64,000 nt of DNA from Mycolicibacterium vulneris (GCF_002104765.1 NZ_NCXM01000021.1:52592-116591); one strand, 5' to 3'. Positions 45,308 to 54,288 are shown, counted from the first letter of the stretch. The notes: a model not told the origin generated them from the sequence alone. Numbers and translations are program-made.

Positions 45308-46506
45308 TCGGCGCTCGCGAGATCGTGCCGGACCAGCCAGTCGGTGACGATAGTGACGGCGGCCCGTAGCGCGTCGCGCTGGTCGGGGCCCGCGTAATAG
45401 TGTGTGGCGCCGGGGATTTCGTGCATCTCCTTATCCTCGTGTCCAATCGCCTGGAACAGCCGCCGGGTGTGGCTAGGTGTGCAGGCGTCATCCGCCAGGT
45501 TACCGATCACCAGCGCGGGGATCGCGATGTCCGGGCCGCAGGCCACCGCGTCGCCGCGGGCGTCGTCGTAGCTCCACTGCGAAAGCCAGCCGCGCAGGGT
45601 GGAGAACCGGGCCAGCCCGACCGGGCTCATGTTCACCACCTGAGGATCCCCCAGATAGCAGGTGCCGGGGACGCGTTCGTTGGGATCGACGGCCGGGTCC
45701 AGCCAGCGCGGGTCGGCCATGGTGCCGTGCACGACGAAACCGAACTCGTCGTCGGGCCGGCCGGCGGCCGCCAACTCGGCCAGCTTGTCCCTGACCCATG
45801 CGGTGATGCGCCGGTTGCGGTCGATCTGGGCCTGCCGGTAGCGGTCCAGGAATTCCTGGCTGTAGGGCGGCTGATTCGGGTTGTCGGGGTTGTACAGGTC
45901 CAGTTCGGGATCGCGCTTGGTGGGGTCGGATTCGTCGAGGATCGACGCGTCCAGCCATTCGGTCAGCGTGCCGTGCCGGCTGATGTGCGCGGCCAGCAGC
46001 ATGATGCCGTCGGCCGCGGGCAGGTCGAGTTTGGTCAGGTCGGGGCCGTCGCCGGTCGGGCTGGACGTGATGGTGGGATTCTGCGCCTGCTGCTGGTAGA
46101 ACACCGACAGCGAACCGCCGCCACTCCATCCGGCCAGCACCACCTTCTGGTAGCCCAGCCGCTTCTTGGCGTCCTTGATGCACTCGCCGAGATCCTCGAC
46201 GACCTTCTCCATCAGCAGCGCCGAGTCGGTGCCGCGGAAGCGGCTGTTGCAGTAGATGACGTGATGGCCGGCCCGCGCCAGCGCGTTGATCATCGGCAGG
46301 TAGGCCCCGCCGCCGATGGGATGCATGAACACCAGCACGGTGTCCGACGGCTTGTCCTTCGGCTTGAGCAGGTAGCTCTCCAGCACGGTGATTTCGGCCA
46401 GGCCGCCGTAGACGTCTCGTACACCGGAATTGTTCTGAAAGGCAACGAGATAGGGGATGCGCTCGTATTCGTACTTCTTGGGTTTTACGGCTTGCGCTTG
46501 CGTCAT
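45304..46506 (-). CDS. Alpha/beta hydrolase
   Basis: 400 residues from ATG 46506, which overlaps the dioxygenase-like stop (TGATG). Oxyanion region LVFMHPIGGGAYLPM, nucleophile motif VVLAGWSGGGSLSVFY (G-W-S-G-G) and C-terminal His in IPGATHYYAGPDQRD form an alpha/beta hydrolase triad. It could open a lactone or hydrolyse a ring-cleavage product made by the upstream enzyme; inference from order. Confidence 0.88.
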   Translation of the reverse strand: MTQAQAVKPKKYEYERIPYLVAFQNNSGVRDVYGGLAEITVLESYLLKPKDKPSDTVLVFMHPIGGGAYLPMINALARAGHHVIYCNSRFRGTDSALLMEKVVEDLGECIKDAKKRLGYQKVVLAGWSGGGSLSVFYQQQAQNPTITSSPTGDGPDLTKLDLPAADGIMLLAAHISRHGTLTEWLDASILDESDPTKRDPELDLYNPDNPNQPPYSQEFLDRYRQAQIDRNRRITAWVRDKLAELAAAGRPDDEFGFVVHGTMADPRWLDPAVDPNERVPGTCYLGDPQVVNMSPVGLARFSTLRGWLSQWSYDDARGDAVACGPDIAIPALVIGNLADDACTPSHTRRLFQAIGHEDKEMHEIPGATHYYAGPDQRDALRAAVTIVTDWLVRHDLASAE

Positions 46507-47594
46507 CAGTGTTGTCCTAGGTCGTGGGCCAGTACCTCCGCTGAGGGGGTGAGCCGCCGGCGTGTGTCGATGGCGATCACTTGCCAGTCGACGCGGGAGT
46601 AGTCGTCGAACTTGCGGCGCGCCCGTTCGCGTGCCTTCTCCGGTGCGCCGTGGTGAACCCCTTGCGGCGCATGGGAAATCAAACCGGGTGGCATCGGGAT
46701 GCCGTACAGCGAGCCGCCGTGGAAGAAGGCGATCTCGTCGTAGTCGACGTTGCGGTGATACCACGGTGTGCGTTCGGTGCCCGGAATCCCCTCGGCGGGC
46801 TTGGGTAGGAAGTTCATCACGTAGACACCGGTGGCCTGCATGAACAGGTGCACCGTCGGCGGCAGGTGGACACTGTCGGAGGTGACCACGTTGTAGTCGG
46901 CGATGTTGAAGGTGAACGCGAAGTTGTCGCCTCGCCAGCCCTCGACGTCGAGCGGATTGTGTTGGTAGAACAGCGTTGTCGGGCCGCCCTCGTGGATGAG
47001 CCGAACCTCGAATTCGCCGTCGGCCTTGTCGGCCGGCACCGGCTCGGGGATGACGACCTGCGACGGGTCGAAGGGGAAGTGGCGGCCCAGTGCGCCGGGT
47101 GGCGGCACCCGAAACTCGTCGGTGGCTTCGATCATCAGCATCGTCGTCGCGCTGTCGGGCAGCTGGCGCCAGGTGCATGCCTTCGGGATGTACAGCCAGT
47201 CGCCCTCCCGGTAGCGCAGCGGCCCGAATTCGGTCTCGGCCAGGCCGCTGCCCTGGTGGACGAAGCACAGCAGGTCGCCGTCGACGTGACGGACGAAGAA
47301 CGGCATCGGCTCGTGACGACGGCTCAACAGGATTCGGCAGTCGTCGTTGCTGAACATCAGCAGCGGTCCGCCGTCCGCCTCGGTGGCGTCGCTGGGCTTG
47401 AGCTCGCTGGACAGCACGTCGATGGGCCGCAGCGGGCCGACCGATCGGTAGGCGGTGGGGTCGTGGCGCCGGTACAGGTTGGCGGTGCGGCCGGTGAATC
47501 CGCCCCGGCCCAACTCGTCGTCCTTGAGGCCGTCGAGGTCGGCGTGCAGGCGACGCGGTGTTCGGCCTTTTCGCAGGTGCACAAAGGATTCCAT
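46506..47594 (-). CDS. Homogentisate 1,2-dioxygenase-like protein
   Basis: 362 residues from ATG 47594 (GGAGGAG upstream); the frame extends further but lacks a start signal there. Bicupin-type features of the homogentisate dioxygenase family: FVRHVDGDLLCFVHQGSG, YREGDWLYIPKACTWRQLP and, near the C-terminus, ISHAPQGVHHGAPEKARER with clustered His. About 360 residues against ~430 for true HmgA, so an actinobacterial relative rather than a proven tyrosine-pathway enzyme. First gene of the eight-gene operon. Confidence 0.85.
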   Translation of the reverse strand: MESFVHLRKGRTPRRLHADLDGLKDDELGRGGFTGRTANLYRRHDPTAYRSVGPLRPIDVLSSELKPSDATEADGGPLLMFSNDDCRILLSRRHEPMPFFVRHVDGDLLCFVHQGSGLAETEFGPLRYREGDWLYIPKACTWRQLPDSATTMLMIEATDEFRVPPPGALGRHFPFDPSQVVIPEPVPADKADGEFEVRLIHEGGPTTLFYQHNPLDVEGWRGDNFAFTFNIADYNVVTSDSVHLPPTVHLFMQATGVYVMNFLPKPAEGIPGTERTPWYHRNVDYDEIAFFHGGSLYGIPMPPGLISHAPQGVHHGAPEKARERARRKFDDYSRVDWQVIAIDTRRRLTPSAEVLAHDLGQH

Positions 47595-47882
47595 GGGACG
47601 GCTCCTCCGAAGGGGACCAGCTGGGTGGCGATCAGGGTTTGTAAAACTGAAAGTGACATTACTTTCTCTTTTCGGACCGCACAAGGGCCGCCGCTAGCCT
47701 GTTGTCGACACCGTCCCGCGTTCGTCACATAGGCCCCAGGCGTCTCCGCCCGGCAGGACTGGCTTTGCGCCCACCTCGCAGCGACAACATCAGTGGCGCG
47801 TGAAGCCGGCGGGTGTCGCTACGAGGCGGGTAAACAATCCCCGCGCTGAAACCACTGTGGCAGCTGGGGCCGAGCGCAGCGC
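47595..47882. promoter_or_regulatory. Promoter region of the dioxygenase/CoA operon with operator candidate
   Basis: 288 bp between fadB4 and the catabolic operon. It contains the inverted repeat GAAAGT-gacatt-ACTTTC (47649-47666, plus strand), about 55 bp before the ATG. A TAATGT -10 candidate lies inside it on the minus strand, fitting repression by the operon's TetR protein. The rest shows no gene. Confidence 0.5.
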
Positions 47883-48854
47883 CTAACCGCGGACGCGCAG
47901 TACGACCTTCCCCTTGGCGCTGCGATTCTCCAGCGATGCGACGGCGGCCCCGGCTTCTTCCAGCGGGTAGGTCACCGGCTCGGGCGGGGCCAGCTCCCCG
48001 GAGGTGAGCAATCGCTCGAGTCCGGCCCACTGCTCGTCCAGCGCCCCCGGATGCGTCCCGGCCCAGGCGCCCCAGCCCACGCCGACCACGTCGACGTTGT
48101 TGAGCAGCAACCGGTTTACCTTGACGGTGGGTATCTCGCCGCCGGTGAACCCGACCACCAGCAGCCGCCCGCCGGGAGTAAGCGAGCGCAGGGAATCGGT
48201 GAACCGGTCGCCGCCGACCGGGTCGACGACGATGTCGACGCCACGGCCGTGGGTCAACTCCTTCACCGCGTCCTTGAAACCGTCGGCCAGCACCACATCC
48301 GTCGCGCCGGCCGCCGTCGCGATGTCGGCCTTGTCCTGTGTGCTGACCACGGCGATGGTGCGGGCGGCGCCGAGCGCCGGCGCCAGCCGCAGCGCCGAGG
48401 TCCCGATGCCTCCGGCCGCGCCGTGCACCAGAACGGTCTCGCCGCGCTGCAGCCGACCCCGAACGGTCAGCGCGAAGTACACCGTCAGGTCGTTGAACAG
48501 CAGGCCGGCGCCCGCCTCGAAGCTCACGTTGTCCGGCAGCTTGAAGACCCGGTCCGGGGCCAGCACCGCGACCTCGGCCATGCCACCGGACAACATCGTG
48601 AGGCCCACGACCCGATCGCCGGCGAGCACCTGCGCGCCCTCGGGTGCGGATCGCACCACGCCGGCGATCTCGGCGCCGAGCACGAACGGCAACTCGGGGC
48701 GGTATTGGTAGAGACCCCGGGTGAGTAGGGCGTCCGGGAAGGCGACCCCGGCCGCGTGCACGTCGACGACGACCCCGTCGCCCGACGGTTCGTCGATGTC
48801 GGTCAACTCGACCGCGTCTGGACCATCGAGCCGAGTCACCTGTACCGCGCGCAT
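47883..48854 (-). CDS. fadB4: NADPH:quinone oxidoreductase FadB4
   Basis: 323 residues, equal to Rv3141. Zeta-crystallin-type medium-chain reductase: PDALLTRGLYQYRPELPFVL, GAEIAGVV, cofactor motif VLVHGAAGGIGTSALRLA, and NRLLLNNVDVVGVGWG. No Cys/His zinc ligands, as expected for this subfamily. A TAGGCT -10-like element 8 bp before the ATG suggests a very short leader. It lies directly downstream of the AcuI-like gene, same strand. Confidence 0.94.
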   Translation of the reverse strand: MRAVQVTRLDGPDAVELTDIDEPSGDGVVVDVHAAGVAFPDALLTRGLYQYRPELPFVLGAEIAGVVRSAPEGAQVLAGDRVVGLTMLSGGMAEVAVLAPDRVFKLPDNVSFEAGAGLLFNDLTVYFALTVRGRLQRGETVLVHGAAGGIGTSALRLAPALGAARTIAVVSTQDKADIATAAGATDVVLADGFKDAVKELTHGRGVDIVVDPVGGDRFTDSLRSLTPGGRLLVVGFTGGEIPTVKVNRLLLNNVDVVGVGWGAWAGTHPGALDEQWAGLERLLTSGELAPPEPVTYPLEEAGAAVASLENRSAKGKVVLRVRG

Positions 48855-48876
48855 GCCAGCAGAGCCTACTGGCCGC

Positions 48877-49875
48877 TCAAAATCCGCCCGCGACCCGCAC
48901 GACGGCCCGGCCGGAGAATTTGCCGGCGCGCACTTGATCGATCACGCCGACGACGTCTTTCACGTCGACGTCGCTGACCAGCGAGTCCAGGTGACGTGGC
49001 CGCAACGAATCGCCGAGCCGGGCCCACAATTCGCGGCGTGGTCCGATCGGCATCAGCACTGAGTCCATGCCGAGCAGCGCGACGCCGCGCAGGATGAACG
49101 GCAGCACCGTGGTGTGCAGGGCCGGGCCGCCGGTGAGGCCGCTGGCCGCCACGGCGCCGCCGTAATCGACGGTGCTGAGCACGTCGGCCAGCGTCGCGCC
49201 GCCGACACAGTCCACCCCGCCCGCCCAGCGCGCCTTGCCGAGGGGCCGTGGCTTGGCGTCGGGGTCGGCGGGCAGCCGGCCGATAACCTCCGCGGCGCCA
49301 AGGGCTTTGAGCCGGTCGGCGGCCTCGGCTTTGCCACTCGAGGCGACGACCTGATAGCCGGCGCTCGCCAGCAGGTCCACGCTGACCGAGCCGACGCCGC
49401 CGGAGGCTCCGGTGACGACGATGGGACCGGCGTCGGGCGTGATGCCCCAGTCGATCAGCGCCTGCACACTCATCGCGGCGGTGAAGCCCGCCGTTCCGAT
49501 CGCGGCGCCCTCGTACGGGCTCAACGCGCCGAGGGCCACCACCTGGTCGGCCGGCAACCGTGCGTACTCGGCGTAGCCGCCGTGGTGGCCGGTGCCGATG
49601 GCATACCCGTGGGCCAGTACCTTCTCGCCGACGGCGAAGTCGGCCGTCGTCGACTCCACGACCTCACCGGTCAGGTCGATGCCGGGGACCACCGGGTAGG
49701 CGCGCACCACGCCGCCACCCGGCGTCAGTGCCAGCGCGTCTTTGTAGTTGACGCTGGAATACAGGACCCGGATGGTCACCTCGCCGGGCGGCAGTTCGGA
49801 GTGGTTCAGCGTCTCGACCGACGCGGTTATCCGGTCTCCATCTTGGCGCGCGACGAGCGCGTGAAACGTGTCCAT
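48877..49875 (-). CDS. YhdH/AcuI-family acrylyl-CoA/quinone reductase
   Basis: 332 residues. VLYSSVNYKDALALTPGGGV and YPVVPGIDLTGEVVES are signatures of the YhdH/YhfP branch of the medium-chain reductases; cofactor motif IVVTGASGGVGSVSVDLL. E. coli YhdH (AcuI) reduces acryloyl-CoA with NADPH. Its ATG lies only 22 bp from the divergent aldo/keto reductase start. Confidence 0.9.
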   Translation of the reverse strand: MDTFHALVARQDGDRITASVETLNHSELPPGEVTIRVLYSSVNYKDALALTPGGGVVRAYPVVPGIDLTGEVVESTTADFAVGEKVLAHGYAIGTGHHGGYAEYARLPADQVVALGALSPYEGAAIGTAGFTAAMSVQALIDWGITPDAGPIVVTGASGGVGSVSVDLLASAGYQVVASSGKAEAADRLKALGAAEVIGRLPADPDAKPRPLGKARWAGGVDCVGGATLADVLSTVDYGGAVAASGLTGGPALHTTVLPFILRGVALLGMDSVLMPIGPRRELWARLGDSLRPRHLDSLVSDVDVKDVVGVIDQVRAGKFSGRAVVRVAGGF

Positions 49876-49897
49876 CCTTCGACGCTAGCCTCACCGT
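49876..49897. promoter_or_regulatory. Divergent overlapping leaderless promoters
   Basis: 22 bp separate two divergent ATGs. TAGCCT (49886-49891, plus) and TAGCGT (minus, 49887-49882) both fit TANNNT and each lies at -12 to -7 of its own ATG, the spacing of leaderless mycobacterial promoters. They share the CTAG core, so both cannot be occupied by polymerase at once. Confidence 0.65.
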
Positions 49898-50755
49898 ATG
49901 GATCCCTTTCCACTCGGTGGGTTTTCGGTCAACCGCGTCGGCTTCGGGGCCATGCAGTTGCCCGGGCCCAATGCGTTCGGTCCGCCGCGCGACCGCGACG
50001 AGGCGCTGGCCGTGCTGCGCCGCGCGGTCGAACTCGGCGTCGACCACATCGACACCTCGCAGTTCTACGGACCCGACGTCGCAAACGAACTGATTCGTAC
50101 CGCGCTGCATCCCTATCCGCAGAACCTGGCGCTGGTCAGCAAGGTCGGCGGCCGCCGCGATGACAAGGGCGCCTGGCTGCCGGCCGGTGCGCCGGCCGAG
50201 TTGAGCCGTGACATCGAAACGAACTTGCTCAGCCTCGGCGTCGAGCGACTGGCCGTGGTCAACCTGCGCGTGTTCGAAAGCGACGGCCCGGACCAGGAGT
50301 TCGACGACCAGCTTTCGGCCATGATCGAGGCCCGCGACCGGGGGCTGATCGGCGGAGTCGGGCTGAGCAACGTCAACCGCGAGCACCTGCTGCATGCCGT
50401 CGGGCGCACCGAGATCGCTTGTGTGCAAAACGCATTCAATCTGGTGTACCGGGAGTCGGCCCCGGTGCTCGAGGAATGCGAGGCGCGGGGGATCGCCTTC
50501 GTCCCATTCTTCCCGCTCGGCGCGGCCTTCATGCAGCCCAACCCGGTGCTCAGCCACCCGGTGGTCCAGGAGATCGCGCAGCGGATTAGTCGCACACCGG
50601 CTCAGGTCGCGCTGGCGTGGACGCTCGGCGTGGCGCCCAACGTGCTGCTGATCCCTGGCACCTCGTCGCTGAGCCACCTGGAAGAGAACATGGACGTCGC
50701 GTCCATCGAACTAAACGACGAAGACCGCGAGCGGCTGAACGCGATCGTTACTTGA
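49898..50755 (+). CDS. Aldo/keto reductase family oxidoreductase
   Basis: 285 residues. Active-site features: DHIDTSQFYGPDVANELI (Asp and Tyr), Lys in LALVSKVGG, and the C-terminal NADPH-binding LLIPGTSSLSHLEENMD. It reduces a carbonyl with NADPH; substrate unknown. Converges with fadE23 (8-bp overlap) and probably has a leaderless mRNA. Confidence 0.93.
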   Translation: MDPFPLGGFSVNRVGFGAMQLPGPNAFGPPRDRDEALAVLRRAVELGVDHIDTSQFYGPDVANELIRTALHPYPQNLALVSKVGGRRDDKGAWLPAGAPAELSRDIETNLLSLGVERLAVVNLRVFESDGPDQEFDDQLSAMIEARDRGLIGGVGLSNVNREHLLHAVGRTEIACVQNAFNLVYRESAPVLEECEARGIAFVPFFPLGAAFMQPNPVLSHPVVQEIAQRISRTPAQVALAWTLGVAPNVLLIPGTSSLSHLEENMDVASIELNDEDRERLNAIVT

Positions 50756-51953
50756 GCTCGGAGGAGGACAGGCCCAGCAGGCGGCGGGCGACCACCAGCT
50801 GCTGAATCTGTTGCGTGCCTTCGAAGATGTCCAGGATCTTCGAGTCGCGCGCCCATTTCTCCAGCAGTAACTGCTCGGAATAGCCTGCGGTGCCTGCCAA
50901 TTCGACGGTCTTGAGCGTGACGTCGGTGGCCATCCGGCCGGCCTTGGCCTTACTCATCGACGCTTCCTTGGAGTTGGGGATCTTGTTATCGGCCTGCCAT
51001 GCCGCACGCAGTGACAGCAGATAGGCGGCCTCCCAGTCGGCTTCCATCCGCAAGAACTCCGATGCCGCCGCGCTCTGGACGTGCGAGGGCTTGTCGTAGG
51101 AGATCTCCACGCCGGCCTCGGTGAGGATCTTCCGAATCTCCTCTAGCGCGGCGCGGCCGACACCGACCGCCATCGCCGCGACGATGGGCCGGGTGTTGTC
51201 GAAGGTCTCCATCACTCCCGAAAAGCCCTTGCCCACCTCGATTTCGGGGTTGCCGAGCAGATTTTCCTTCGGGATACGGGCGTTGTCGAATCGGATGACC
51301 GCGGTGTCGGAACCCTTGATGCCGAGCTTGTGCTCCAGCCGTTCGACCGTGACACCGGGGTGCTCGCGCGGCACGACGAACGACTTGATCGCCGCGCGGC
51401 CCTGTGTCTTGTCGAGCGTCGCCCACACCACGATGTGGCTGGCGCGGGACCCGGCGGTGACGAAGATCTTCTCGCCGTTGATCACGTAGTCGTCGCCGTC
51501 CAGGGTGGCGGTCGTCGACACGGCCGCAGAGTCCGATCCGAAGCCGGGCTCGGTGATGGCCATCGCCGCCCACACCTTGCCCAGGCGTTGTAGCTGCTCC
51601 TCGTTGGCGACGGCGGAGATGGCCGCGTTCCCCAGCCCCTGATAGGGGACGGACAGCATCATCGCCAGGTCGCCCCAGCTGGCTTCCAGCGTCTGCAGCA
51701 ACGCGGCCATGTTGGCACCGTTGTGGTTCTTGTCCCGTTCTTCGTCCTCGCCGCCCAGCGCATTCGCTCCCGCGAATTCGATTGACTCCGAGGCCCCTTC
51801 GAAGAGACTGAACAGCGTGTCCAGCTCGACCGGGTAGGCGTGCTCTTTGAGGTCGTACTTGCGGGCGATCGGTCGCATCAACTCGGCGGCGCCCTGATGC
51901 GTCTTCGTCGTCACCGCTTGCATCTTGCGGGGAAGTTCCAGATTGATTGCCAT
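50748..51953 (-). CDS. fadE23: Acyl-CoA dehydrogenase FadE23
   Basis: 401 residues from ATG 51953. AMAITEPGFGSDSAAVSTTA (FAD loop), DDYVINGEKIFVTAGSRAS, and the catalytic-end motif KILDIFEGTQQIQQLVVARRLL. Pairs with fadE24, 32 bp upstream on the same strand, as Rv3140-Rv3139 do; many actinobacterial dehydrogenases of this kind work as alpha2beta2 pairs. Lipid substrate not known. Confidence 0.95.
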   Translation of the reverse strand: MAINLELPRKMQAVTTKTHQGAAELMRPIARKYDLKEHAYPVELDTLFSLFEGASESIEFAGANALGGEDEERDKNHNGANMAALLQTLEASWGDLAMMLSVPYQGLGNAAISAVANEEQLQRLGKVWAAMAITEPGFGSDSAAVSTTATLDGDDYVINGEKIFVTAGSRASHIVVWATLDKTQGRAAIKSFVVPREHPGVTVERLEHKLGIKGSDTAVIRFDNARIPKENLLGNPEIEVGKGFSGVMETFDNTRPIVAAMAVGVGRAALEEIRKILTEAGVEISYDKPSHVQSAAASEFLRMEADWEAAYLLSLRAAWQADNKIPNSKEASMSKAKAGRMATDVTLKTVELAGTAGYSEQLLLEKWARDSKILDIFEGTQQIQQLVVARRLLGLSSSELK

Positions 51954-51985
51954 GATTGAACTTTCAGTTCGAGTTGGATAGCGAC

Positions 51986-53389
51986 TTAGATGACGACGAC
52001 ACCCTCGGCGACGCCGATGGCCCGCAGGTCGCGGTACCAGCGTTCGACCGGGTGCTCTTTCGTGTAACCGTGGCCGCCGAGCAGCTGAACGCCGTCCAGG
52101 CCGATCTGCATGCCCTTGTCGGCGCCGAGCCGCTTGGCCAGGGCCGCCTCGCGGACGAACGGCAGGCCTTGCTCGGCCCGCGCGGCGCCGCGCCAGGTGA
52201 TCAGCCGCAGCCCGTCCAATTCGATGGCGATGTTGGCGCACATGAAGGCGACCGCCTGCCGATGAGCGATCGGCTCACCGAAGGCCTCGCGCTCCTTCAC
52301 GTACGGAACGACGTAGTCGAGGACCGCGTGGGAGGTGCCCACCGTCAGCGCCGCCCAGCCCAGCCGGGCCAGCGCGATCGCCTCGGAGTAGTCCTCGTCG
52401 GTCGCCTCGTCCTCACCGAGCCGGGCGTTCGGCGGCACCGTCACCCCGGACAGTTCCAGGTGGCCCAGGGCCGCCGCGCGAATCCCCATGCTCGGATCCG
52501 CTTTCACGCTAAGGCCTTTGGACGAAGACTCGACGATGAACAACGCCGGCTTGCCGTCCAGCTGCGCGCCGACGATGAACAGCTCCGCATCGGCGGCGGC
52601 CGGGACCAACGACTTCACCCCGTCGAGGCGGTACCCGCTCGGGGTGCGAACCGCGGTGGTCTTCAGCCGGGTGGGGTCGAAGAGCGGCTGCGGCTCGGCG
52701 ATGGCCACGCACGCCTGGGGCACGTTCTCACCGGCGAACTCGGGCAGGTAGGTGGCCTGCTGGTCGGCGCTGCCCCAATGGGTCAGCGCGGAGGCCACAC
52801 CGCCCGGCGCCAGCAGCGGCAACGCCAGACCCATGTCGCCGTAGGCCAGCGCCTCGGCGACCAGGACGTTGGTCACGCTGGACCGGTGCGCGGCGATGCC
52901 GTCGAAATCCTCGGGGATGTTGATCGCGGTGATGCCGAGCTCGGCGGCTTTGCTGATCAGTTCGTGCGGGTAGGTCGCCGCCTCGTCGGCGTCGTGCGCG
53001 GCGGGGCGCAGCACCTCCTCGGCGAATTCGTCGAGAGTCTCGACGATCATCTTCTGGTCGTCGTCGGGCGTCAGGTCGAAGTAGTCCTTGCCGCTGGACT
53101 TGAGCCGGGTCGGGCCACCGCGCAGGTTCTGGATCCGCTTGAACTCCCGAGAAGACGTGGCGGCGGTGGAGAAGACGGTCTTCGTGCCATAGCGCAGGGC
53201 GCGGTTGAGCGGGTCGCGCAGCTGGTACTTGTCCAGGAACTCCTGCCCGACGAGCGGGGTGATCAGCGCGATCGCGATGTCGACGCCGGTGCGCTTGTGT
53301 GGTTGCAGCCCGACCGCGGACTTATGGTCGCGCCGTCTGACGCGGGAGCGGGCGGATTTTGAAGTCTCTTTGGAACCGGAACCGGTCAT
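51986..53389 (-). CDS. fadE24: Acyl-CoA dehydrogenase FadE24
   Basis: 467 residues (Rv3139 is nearly the same length). The first ~100 residues are an Arg/Ser-rich extension; the dehydrogenase fold begins near MIVETLDEFAEEVLRPAAHD. AFMCANIAIELDGLRLITW and the C-terminal GGHGYTKEHPVERWYRD are family segments; the FAD-loop region is altered (VAIAEPQPLFDPTRL), as expected for the partner subunit. A perfect palindrome lies 40 bp upstream. Confidence 0.95.
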   Translation of the reverse strand: MTGSGSKETSKSARSRVRRRDHKSAVGLQPHKRTGVDIAIALITPLVGQEFLDKYQLRDPLNRALRYGTKTVFSTAATSSREFKRIQNLRGGPTRLKSSGKDYFDLTPDDDQKMIVETLDEFAEEVLRPAAHDADEAATYPHELISKAAELGITAINIPEDFDGIAAHRSSVTNVLVAEALAYGDMGLALPLLAPGGVASALTHWGSADQQATYLPEFAGENVPQACVAIAEPQPLFDPTRLKTTAVRTPSGYRLDGVKSLVPAAADAELFIVGAQLDGKPALFIVESSSKGLSVKADPSMGIRAAALGHLELSGVTVPPNARLGEDEATDEDYSEAIALARLGWAALTVGTSHAVLDYVVPYVKEREAFGEPIAHRQAVAFMCANIAIELDGLRLITWRGAARAEQGLPFVREAALAKRLGADKGMQIGLDGVQLLGGHGYTKEHPVERWYRDLRAIGVAEGVVVI

Positions 53390-53428
53390 TTTTCAGCAGC
53401 CTCAGGTCGATGGGCAATGCGGATATCG

Positions 53429-53454
53429 CCGATCTTACTCCGGAGTAAGATCGG
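53429..53454. promoter_or_regulatory. Perfect 26-bp palindrome upstream of fadE24
   Basis: Each half is CCGATCTTACTCC; the right half is its exact reverse complement, with no spacer. It lies in the 86 bp between hisN and fadE24, 40 bp before the fadE24 ATG. The lack of a loop argues for a protein-binding operator, probably TetR-type, rather than a terminator. Confidence 0.75.
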
Positions 53455-53475
53455 AGAGAACACTTGTTAACTAAT

Positions 53476-54267
53476 TCACACCGGCGGGGCCGAGAGGCTG
53501 CCGAGCACCTGCTGTTGCAGCAGGCCGTTGGTGGCCACGGCGCTGCCGTGATGCGGCCCCGCGGTGCCGTCCAACGCGGTCAGCGCCCCGCCTGCCTCGC
53601 GCACCAGGACGTCGAGTGCGGCGAGATCCCACACCGACACTTCCGGTTCGGCGGCGATATCGACCGCCCCTTCCGCGAGCAGGCAGTAGGACAGAAAGTC
53701 GCCGAAGGCGCGCACCCGCCACACCGCGTCGGTCAGCGCGATGAATCGGTCCCGCACACCGAGTTGCGCCCACCCGGACAGGCTGGAGAACGAAAGGCTG
53801 GCCGAATTTAATTGTGCCACTGAGGAAACCGAGAGCCGACGCGCGGGCGCACCGTTGACCGTGACGAAGGCGCCCTGGGTGTGCGCGGCCCACCATCGGC
53901 GTTGCAATGCCGGGGCGCTGACCACACCGACGACGGGGACACCGTCTTGCAGCAGTGCGATCAGGGTGGCCCACACCGGCACCCCGCGCACGAAGTTCTT
54001 GGTGCCGTCGATCGGGTCGATGATCCATTGACGTCCGGTGAACGTGGGGTCGCCGCCGAACTCTTCGCCGACGATGCTGTCCTCCGGCCGTTCGCGCCGG
54101 AGCACCTCGCGCAGCTCGGTTTCCACCGCGCGATCGGCGTCGGTCACCGGCGTCAGGTCGGGTTTGGTGTCGACGCGCAGGTCCAGCGCGCCGAAGCGGG
54201 CCGACGTCAACGTGTCTGCGCGGTCGGCCAGCGTGAGCGCCAGCGCCAGATCGCCGGTGCGATTCAT
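53476..54267 (-). CDS. hisN: Inositol-monophosphatase-family histidinol-phosphatase
   Basis: 263 residues. Metal-binding motifs of the family: SIVGEEFGG, WIIDPIDGTKNFVRG and VSVWDLAALDVLVREAGG. The counterpart Rv3137 is annotated as the histidinol-phosphatase HisN of histidine synthesis. Divergent from the next gene by 33 bp; TAAGAC before the ATG is a near-consensus leaderless -10. Confidence 0.9.
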   Translation of the reverse strand: MNRTGDLALALTLADRADTLTSARFGALDLRVDTKPDLTPVTDADRAVETELREVLRRERPEDSIVGEEFGGDPTFTGRQWIIDPIDGTKNFVRGVPVWATLIALLQDGVPVVGVVSAPALQRRWWAAHTQGAFVTVNGAPARRLSVSSVAQLNSASLSFSSLSGWAQLGVRDRFIALTDAVWRVRAFGDFLSYCLLAEGAVDIAAEPEVSVWDLAALDVLVREAGGALTALDGTAGPHHGSAVATNGLLQQQVLGSLSAPPV

Positions 54268-54288
54268 GACGCAGTCTTATCACGGACC

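Noticed and set aside
45304..47268. Minus-strand 654-codon frame reading through the dioxygenase-like gene into the hydrolase
   Set aside because: The first ~250 codons are the dioxygenase-like gene in another frame; the hydrolase starts at ATG 46506.
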